Assembly (NCBI GenBank): GCA_050013615.1
Contig: JBEKEX010000059.1
Location: 1-12,209, forward strand
From: JBEKEX01 sp050013615
GTDB taxonomy: Bacteria; Chloroflexota; Anaerolineae; Anaerolineales; Anaerolineaceae
Direction of reading: 5' to 3'
Length of the DNA stretch: 12,209 nt
Shown here in pieces: positions 7,429 through 12,209 of the stretch; position 1 is the first letter of the stretch; every line of letters begins with the position of its first letter. The position numbers and the translations under genes are program-made. The notes below the pieces were generated by a model. It was given only the letters and a program-made list of their open reading frames with translations. It was not told the origin of the DNA and did no database searches.

Positions 7429-8595
7429 CTATGCTTCCCGCTCAACAGAAAAGCAATTCAAAAATGCCCGCACCACCGCCGGATCAAAGCTTGTTCCAGA
7501 GCAACGTTCCAGTTCTTTCAGGGCTTTTTTGTGGGGCCATGCCTTACGGTAGACACGCCCATCTGTGATGGCGCAATAGGCATCGACCACTGCCAAGATC
7601 CTGGCTCCTAGCGGGATTTCCTCCCCCTTCAAACGATATGGATAACCCGTTCCATCATATTTTTCGTGATGCGCCAGAATGAGGTCGGCAACAGCCGTAA
7701 GATTCGACACTTTTAATACAATCTCTGACCCAATTTCTGGATGGCGCTGCATGACCTTCCATTCTTCCATGGTCAATGGTCCAGGCTTAAGCAAAATACC
7801 GTCCGGAATACCAATCTTGCCAATATCATGCAACAAAGCCGCCCAGCGGATGATCTGTATGTCATCCAGATTACATTGCAACTCAATTGCCAACTTTTCC
7901 ACCAGGTCGGCCATTTTTTTACTATGACCGCCGGTGTACCAATCGCGCGTCTCGATTGTCTTCGATAATGCCAGGACTGTCTCGAACTGGCTCAATGTAT
8001 TTTCGCTGGAAAGCATGGAACGATAAATGGCACCTGCGGCTTGATCGGCAATCATGAGCGGCAGATGACTACCGCCATTTTCAAAAGCTTCCGAAAGATT
8101 TTTCTCTCTGTCACCTAAAATGAACAACCCAATGGGTTTGTTATTGACACGCATGGGAATAATGATCACTGCCGGCGTGCCCACCCAATCGAGTACAAGA
8201 AGTTCTCCCTGGGTAATACGCTTGTGGTTCTGAAAAATATGTGTGGGCGATTCACGCATTGCTGCCCGCTGAAATACTTTGAACACTTTCAGCCGACTTT
8301 CCGATTTTTCCCACGGCTGGTCAACCCGCTTAACATTCGGATATTGCGAACGGAACACAAAAGAGCCATCGGTGCCAAGGACGATCACCTGGCAAAACCC
8401 CAGGCCCAAGATATGAGCCGCATACCTAACAACAATATCAAGCAGATCATCGATCGCATTCGTCGCTACCAACTGACGGCCGAAATCAAAGAAGGCGTCC
8501 ATTTTCTCGTTTTGTCCCTCCCCCTTCTTCGAGAAGACGCCGGGGAATTTTCGATAAGTAGGTTGCGATGAAGTCATCAATTTAATTTGAGTCAT
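7429..8595 (-). CDS. GAF and HD-GYP domain protein, likely cyclic-di-GMP phosphodiesterase
   Basis: HD-GYP proteins hydrolyse the second messenger cyclic-di-GMP. The 388-residue soluble protein has a GAF-type sensor domain (about 40-195) and a C-terminal HD-GYP domain (about 205-385). Visible residues of the metal site and signature are Glu215 (IETRD), His224 (GGHSKKMA), the HD pair 256-257 in HDIGKIGIPD, His285 (RHPEIG), HH309-310 in HHEKYDGTGYP with GYP at 317-319, and Asp338. All expected ligands are kept, so activity is likely. The usual SDRPYR segment reads TDGRVYR (344-350). There is no signal peptide, membrane helix or GGDEF domain. The ATG at 8595 has no Shine-Dalgarno, but a promoter ends only 11 bases upstream. 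The gene lies downstream of the DUF5317-like/91-residue operon on the same strand and ends facing rnpB. Confidence 0.92.
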   Translation of the reverse strand: MTQIKLMTSSQPTYRKFPGVFSKKGEGQNEKMDAFFDFGRQLVATNAIDDLLDIVVRYAAHILGLGFCQVIVLGTDGSFVFRSQYPNVKRVDQPWEKSESRLKVFKVFQRAAMRESPTHIFQNHKRITQGELLVLDWVGTPAVIIIPMRVNNKPIGLFILGDREKNLSEAFENGGSHLPLMIADQAAGAIYRSMLSSENTLSQFETVLALSKTIETRDWYTGGHSKKMADLVEKLAIELQCNLDDIQIIRWAALLHDIGKIGIPDGILLKPGPLTMEEWKVMQRHPEIGSEIVLKVSNLTAVADLILAHHEKYDGTGYPYRLKGEEIPLGARILAVVDAYCAITDGRVYRKAWPHKKALKELERCSGTSFDPAVVRAFLNCFSVEREA

Positions 8596-8606
8596 AAATA
8601 ACTACA

Positions 8607-8635
8607 CTTATAATAAAGCTCCGCCAATAACCCAA
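8607..8635 (-). promoter_or_regulatory. Promoter of the HD-GYP gene, near-leaderless
   Basis: On the minus strand TTGGGT (8630-8635), 17 bases and TATAAG (8607-8612) form a sigma70-type promoter. Only 11 bases separate the -10 from the ATG, so the leader would be about 4-5 bases, and no ribosome binding site is present. An overlapping TATTAT could serve as an alternative -10. Confidence 0.5.
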
Positions 8636-8654
8636 GTTTACCGGCTACTACAGC

Positions 8655-8930
8655 TTAGAAAGGCTTTTTGTTCATCCGATCGGTGGGGTTAAGCGCAGAA
8701 GCAAATTCCGGAAGTGAACGTGCCCGGATCGATTTAAGCCGCATTTTCTCTTCGCTCTCCAAGTGGAAGACCTCACCGGCGTAACCTGCGGTGATTGCCT
8801 TCTCCGGATTCGACAGCAATTTCTTTCGGAATTGTGAGCTGATGACAGCGGCAGTTAAAATACGGCTATATTCTCGTTGGTCAGACGGTCGAATGACCGA
8901 TTTATATGTGGTAGTGCTTGTCATATTCAT
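8655..8930 (-). CDS. Small 91-residue protein with an NHLP/Os1348-like segment
   Basis: I do not recognise this protein with certainty. Its middle, from SSQFRKKLLSNPEKAITAGY (residues 31-50) to LKSIRARSLPEFASAL (65-80), resembles the pattern F-R-x-x-L-L-x-N/D-P-x-x-A-h-x-x-x-G-Y of nitrile-hydratase-leader-like (NHLP/Os1348-type) small proteins, some of which are RiPP precursors. The tail after it (81-91) is short, without Cys or Ser and with one Thr, so it is a poor lanthipeptide core; the protein may instead be an adaptor or a relic of that fold. It has no signal peptide or membrane helix. The chosen ATG at 8930 overlaps the upstream stop as ATGA and has AGGAGA 7 bases before it. A longer frame back to 9146 would run through the upstream gene and is rejected. 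It is the last gene of a tight three-gene operon. Confidence 0.75.
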   Translation of the reverse strand: MNMTSTTTYKSVIRPSDQREYSRILTAAVISSQFRKKLLSNPEKAITAGYAGEVFHLESEEKMRLKSIRARSLPEFASALNPTDRMNKKPF

Positions 8931-9526
8931 TTTACGATCTCCTCTCCTTTTATCGCCCCAGGGCCACCCAGCGACCATAAAAGCCAGATGATCCCAATTG
9001 CGATAAAGACATCTCCAATGCTGAAAGCCACTCGATACGGAAACCATTGTGGGAAAAGGAACCGGTCCGAAAGGAAAGGTAACCTCGTCTGTGCCTCTGT
9101 TAGCACAATATCTTTCCCATTTCCAAGCCGTGCTCCCACGCTCCAACTTGTACTTGGAGCATCAGGTATCAATTGTGTGACAGTGTTCGGACTGATCGGC
9201 ATCATCCCGCCGTTGAGCACAATGACCAGTGTATTGAGAAACAGGCCAAGCCCCAACGACGCCATTCCCGGCAATTTGAGATTTATCCAAACGCACAACA
9301 GCAGCAAGATTTGCGACACGACAAGGATGATGGGGATCCATTGATTCGAGATCAACGCCTGCATCCTCGAAGTCCAAGGCATCCAAAAGACCAATCCTTG
9401 AGGGATCACTGCCACCAGCACCAGCCAACCATATTTCAGGTCGATGGTCCGGTATTTTCGTTTGTTAAACCACGCCCTGCATAAGCCTGCAATCAGCCCG
9501 ATTGCTACGGCGATGGCTAAGATCAT
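8927..9526 (-). CDS. DUF5317-like multi-pass membrane protein
   Basis: This 199-residue integral membrane protein of unknown function has about five hydrophobic helices (around 1-18, 31-50, 62-82, 88-106 and 166-187). A loop between helices 4 and 5 follows the conserved-looking NGGMMPIS (105-112), and FSIGDVF (168-174) opens the last helix. The NGG-MP and SIGD motifs and the size fit the DUF5317 family from memory; no function is established that I know of. The start ATG at 9526 lies 3 bases after the stop of the 48-residue peptide gene and has no Shine-Dalgarno, which points to translational coupling. Its stop overlaps the next start (ATGA). In this setting it could handle, sense or export a neighbouring small protein, but that is inference. 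Confidence 0.85.
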   Translation of the reverse strand: MILAIAVAIGLIAGLCRAWFNKRKYRTIDLKYGWLVLVAVIPQGLVFWMPWTSRMQALISNQWIPIILVVSQILLLLCVWINLKLPGMASLGLGLFLNTLVIVLNGGMMPISPNTVTQLIPDAPSTSWSVGARLGNGKDIVLTEAQTRLPFLSDRFLFPQWFPYRVAFSIGDVFIAIGIIWLLWSLGGPGAIKGEEIVK

Positions 9527-9529
9527 AGA

Positions 9530-9676
9530 TTAGCGAATAACAACACCACCACCTGCATCCGGAGCACCCGCACCGACCACCAGCAGGACCACGGTCAGCA
9601 GGAAGAAAGCAAAGCGGATCTTCTGTCCATCCATCTTGGAAAATAATACTGTAGCTTCACGTTTAATGGTATCCAT
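9530..9676 (-). CDS. 48-residue peptide with one hydrophobic segment and Gly-rich tail
   Basis: This small gene has a strong start: ATG at 9676 with GAGGTG four bases upstream. The product has a charged N-terminal part (1-21, several Lys and Arg) and a hydrophobic stretch FAFFLLTVVLLVVGAGA (22-38). It ends with PDAGGGVVIR (39-48). This may be a single-pass membrane microprotein. Alternatively it is a signal-peptide-bearing precursor: a Val-Gly-Ala site at 34-36 would release the 12-residue GAPDAGGGVVIR, whereas cleavage after Ala38 is disfavoured by Pro39. It is the first gene of an operon with the DUF5317-like membrane protein (3-base gap) and the 91-residue protein, and it lies behind the BTAD regulator gene. 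I know no named family for it. Confidence 0.8.
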   Translation of the reverse strand: MDTIKREATVLFSKMDGQKIRFAFFLLTVVLLVVGAGAPDAGGGVVIR

Positions 9677-9702
9677 GTTTCACCTCGATTAGATTTGTAA
9701 TT

Positions 9703-9736
9703 AGAATACCATAGGGGAGGCTACCAAACAGGCTAC
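9703..9736 (-). promoter_or_regulatory. Candidate promoter with SARP-like direct heptamers
   Basis: AGGCTAC occurs twice on the plus strand (9718-9724 and 9730-9736; GTAGCCT on the minus strand), 12 bases start to start. On the minus strand the nearer copy ends 9 bases before TATTCT (9703-9708), a candidate -10. A start near 9696 would give a leader of about 20 bases with the ribosome binding site. SARP/BTAD-type regulators typically bind direct heptamers about one turn apart, some 8 bases upstream of the -10. Confidence 0.45.
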
Positions 9737-9793
9737 AGGTGCTCACGTTTGTGAATTAAATAGATTGTTTTAGGCCAATTTTCAGCCTGTTTG
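9725..9793. repeat. Perfect 10-bp inverted repeat overlapping the heptamers
   Basis: CAAACAGGCT (9725-9734) and AGCCTGTTTG (9784-9793) are exact inverted copies separated by 49 bases. The left arm overlaps the second AGGCTAC heptamer. The repeat could be an operator bound by a dimer or a weak long-loop hairpin at the end of the regulator transcript; there is no T-run after it. Confidence 0.5.
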
Positions 9794-9827
9794 AGTTTTT
9801 ATCAAAAATGGAGATCAAAAAACGGTA

Positions 9828-12209
9828 TTACGCTTGCGAAAACTGCTCGTACAATTTTCGCGTCTCTTCGGAGGGCTCGATCCCAAACTCGTCCAACAAC
9901 GCCTGTCTACACGACATGTATTGGCGGGTGATCGCGGTGCGATTGCCTGTCCCGGCATAAGCACGCATTGCCAGGCGATGTGCCTCTTCCAGCCCTGGAT
10001 CGTACTGGATGGCTCGTTGGCTGAGAGCCAGCGAAGCTGCGAAGTCTTTCCGGCTCAAATTCATATGGGAAAGTTTTAAAATGGCGCCAACATATAATTG
10101 CCGCAAGCTTTCCCGTCTGGCATACACCCAATCGTAATCGAGCTCCGGCAAATAATCCCCCTTGTAGAGTTTCAAAGCATTTTTGTAATGTGCCATCTGC
10201 GGTTCTTCTTCGTCGGTACGTTCCGCCACAGCAAGCTCTTTGATGAAGAGTTCGGCATCATCTTCATAATCCAGGCTACGGTTGAACTGGTATGTATCGT
10301 TATCAAAGAGCACTACATCTTTACCCACTGCAAGCCGCAGGCGATAGACCGCATTCTTGAATTTTAGCTTGAGCTCCTCCGGAGAGCTACCCGGCCAGAA
10401 TGTTTCCCCAACCACATCCTTCCTGACTCCTGACGGCTTGGATACTAAATAATAGAATAAATCTCGTGCAGTTTGAATGCGCCAATCGCGCCCGGTTAGG
10501 GACCGATTGGAGACCTTGACCGACATTTTCCCTAGGCTGTGAATGATCACTTTGGGTTGGCCGACCGGCACTGCTGACACTTGCCGGCGTAATGTCTGCC
10601 GTAGAGCGATCCGGCGATATTCAAAGACCTGGATCTTCTGCCATACCTCGGATATGGGTTGTTTAGCCGGTTGGCGTTCAGCTAGGCCGGCAATATATTT
10701 TTTTACCTGAATGGCCGAGGTGGTAATGAGATTTTCAAACTCATTTTTGGACAACAATTCGTCCAGGAGGTCGATCTGTTCATCGAGTGCTGCCGAGGCT
10801 TTCATTTCCGATTGGCAGGCGATGAGCAGCAATAAAGCACGGATTCCTTCGGCCTGTTGCCCTTCTTCACTGAAATAAGCACGCACCTTCTCCAATATCT
10901 TGATCGCCCTGCGGTATTGCTTCTTCTCCAATAACACAGCCGCCATCGACATGTTCTGCAAAGCAGATTCCAGTTTCGAGCCGCTACTTTTCGACTCTGC
11001 CTGCGCCTGTTCCAATAATTGGCTCGCTTTAGCAAGATCGCCGGTAGAACGAGATAGGTCTGCCTCACCAATATCCAAAAGTGTCAACAGATGCCGGTCG
11101 AAGCTTTGTTGAGCCAGTTGGCGCGCCTGGTGATATACCGATGCGGCTTCCTCGGTGGCCCCCAAATCCTGGAAGACATCTCCCAAGCTGGCCAGCGAAT
11201 ACGATTCCAGCCGGGGAGATTTAAACGACCGGGAATACTCGACTGCCTTTTCCAAGTTCGCCGTGGCGGCTTCGTACTCGCCACGCAATTGTTGCAACAC
11301 CCCCAAGCTGTTGAGCAAAGAAGTCTGCCATGCAATGTTGCCTGTTTTTTGGTAGGCTACCAGCGCTTGTTGATATTCTTCTTCTGCTTTTGCATACCGT
11401 CCCAGCGATTTATCCACCATCCCTAACAACATCAAAATCTTACCTTGAAGATCTCCGAATCCAGATTCTTGACTGGTTTTATAAGCTTCGGTAAATACAT
11501 CATATGCCTGCTTAAGATGACCGAGAAAATATAAATCCGAACCTTTTTCGATCAAAGCTGCAGGACGGTATACTTCAAATGACGCATCTTGAGAAACTAT
11601 TGCCAATGCTTGTTCTATATCGGACAGAGTTGCTTCATAATTGCCCATTAACCGATAGGCATACGAACGACGAACATAACTAAATAGCAGCCCTCTCAAG
11701 TCCCCTTGTTTTCCAAAATCCTCGATTGCTTCAGATAATAATTCTAGCGCACGCGAATGTTCGCCATTTGATGAGGCAATGACTCCTTGCACAGATATAA
11801 GGGTTGCGTTTGCTGACACTAACTCCTGAGGCAAATCTGCCGTCCACTTAGAAAGTGTCAACAGCCTGCCACGGTCAATCAGGTCGTTACTGGCTTGTGC
11901 AACGAACTCCACCAACTCGACCCGGCTGCTGAATTTGTGCACATATTCGTAGGCACGTTCCCATTCGCCGCGCCGGATATAAATGGCCGTCAGCCGTTTC
12001 TGAATGGCACGGAACTCATCAGGTCTCTCGATGAGTAGTCGCTTTTGCAAAAAGTCGCGGAAAAGGTGATGATAACGTAACCAGTTGCCTTCTTCACCCA
12101 CCGGCAAAACAAACAAGTTACGTTGGAAAACGTCCTGCATGAGACCGTTCCAATCAGCCTGGACCTGCAGGGCATATCCAATCACTTCTTCGCAAAGTTG
12201 AGAGTCAAA
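9828..12209 (-). CDS. Large MalT-like TPR transcriptional regulator with C-terminal BTAD domain (N-terminus outside window)
   Basis: The frame is open to the right edge, so the 793 visible residues are the C-terminal part of a larger protein. Numbering from the first visible codon, residues about 9-58 resemble the region after the STAND ATPase of MalT/LAL regulators (NLFVLPVGEEGNWLRYHHLF). About 70-510 is a long array of TPR-like helical repeats. About 553-643 is an OmpR/PhoB-type winged helix DNA-binding domain and about 648-793 a bacterial transcriptional activator (BTAD) domain ending FGIEPSEETRKLYEQF. Such regulators are presumed to activate transcription in response to a ligand or partner sensed by the STAND/TPR part. 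A GTG at 12185 is internal, not a start. The peptide operon begins 151 bases downstream on the same strand and is the obvious candidate target. Confidence 0.9.
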   Translation of the reverse strand, partial: FDSQLCEEVIGYALQVQADWNGLMQDVFQRNLFVLPVGEEGNWLRYHHLFRDFLQKRLLIERPDEFRAIQKRLTAIYIRRGEWERAYEYVHKFSSRVELVEFVAQASNDLIDRGRLLTLSKWTADLPQELVSANATLISVQGVIASSNGEHSRALELLSEAIEDFGKQGDLRGLLFSYVRRSYAYRLMGNYEATLSDIEQALAIVSQDASFEVYRPAALIEKGSDLYFLGHLKQAYDVFTEAYKTSQESGFGDLQGKILMLLGMVDKSLGRYAKAEEEYQQALVAYQKTGNIAWQTSLLNSLGVLQQLRGEYEAATANLEKAVEYSRSFKSPRLESYSLASLGDVFQDLGATEEAASVYHQARQLAQQSFDRHLLTLLDIGEADLSRSTGDLAKASQLLEQAQAESKSSGSKLESALQNMSMAAVLLEKKQYRRAIKILEKVRAYFSEEGQQAEGIRALLLLIACQSEMKASAALDEQIDLLDELLSKNEFENLITTSAIQVKKYIAGLAERQPAKQPISEVWQKIQVFEYRRIALRQTLRRQVSAVPVGQPKVIIHSLGKMSVKVSNRSLTGRDWRIQTARDLFYYLVSKPSGVRKDVVGETFWPGSSPEELKLKFKNAVYRLRLAVGKDVVLFDNDTYQFNRSLDYEDDAELFIKELAVAERTDEEEPQMAHYKNALKLYKGDYLPELDYDWVYARRESLRQLYVGAILKLSHMNLSRKDFAASLALSQRAIQYDPGLEEAHRLAMRAYAGTGNRTAITRQYMSCRQALLDEFGIEPSEETRKLYEQFSQA

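Noticed and set aside
8931..9146. N-terminal extension of the 91-residue protein to a start at 9146
   Set aside because: The extension would overlap about 220 bases of the DUF5317-like gene in another frame, while the ATG at 8930 has AGGAGA and an ATGA junction.
9765..9800. Intrinsic terminator after the BTAD regulator
   Set aside because: The AGGC/GCCT stem is only 4 pairs with a 9-base loop and weak flanks; not enough to call.

Overview
The window looks like a chromosomal segment of a Chloroflexota bacterium, probably Anaerolineae-like. This placement rests on gene content and style: a PknB-type kinase with an outside domain, a DUF5317-type membrane protein, a very large TPR/BTAD regulator and mixed base composition. 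No rRNA or other decisive marker is present, so it is an inference. There are no insertion sequences, CRISPR arrays, tRNAs or prophage genes. Almost every protein gene lies on the minus strand; only upp and the RNase P RNA are on the plus strand.

Left part (1-3308) is housekeeping. It holds the N-terminal half of ruvB (cut by the window edge) and, divergent from it, upp (uracil salvage). moaA (molybdenum cofactor) follows in convergent orientation and shares the stop-codon bases TTAA with upp. tpiA (glycolysis) has a clear hairpin terminator behind it. Centre (3309-6678): a cellulose-synthase-like membrane glycosyltransferase, a membrane-anchored Ser/Thr protein kinase and tpiA follow one another with gaps of 43 and 17 bases, so they are probably co-transcribed. 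Position 6906-7338 is RNase P RNA (rnpB), with a sigma70-type promoter placed exactly where the 5' end predicts.

Right part (7429-12209) is the unusual region. In transcription order (right to left) it reads: a large MalT-like/TPR/BTAD regulator (N-terminus outside the window); a 48-residue peptide with one hydrophobic segment and a Gly-rich tail; a five-helix DUF5317-like membrane protein; a 91-residue protein with a segment resembling NHLP/Os1348-type leader proteins; and a GAF plus HD-GYP cyclic-di-GMP phosphodiesterase. The peptide, membrane protein and 91-residue gene are packed as tightly as possible (3-base gap, then an ATGA overlap). In front of the peptide gene two direct heptamers (AGGCTAC) sit just upstream of a candidate -10 box, the arrangement used by SARP/BTAD-type activators. 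I read this as a candidate regulator-controlled small-peptide operon linked to a c-di-GMP enzyme, possibly a signalling or peptide-export system. That function is inference; the gene packing and DNA motifs are directly visible.
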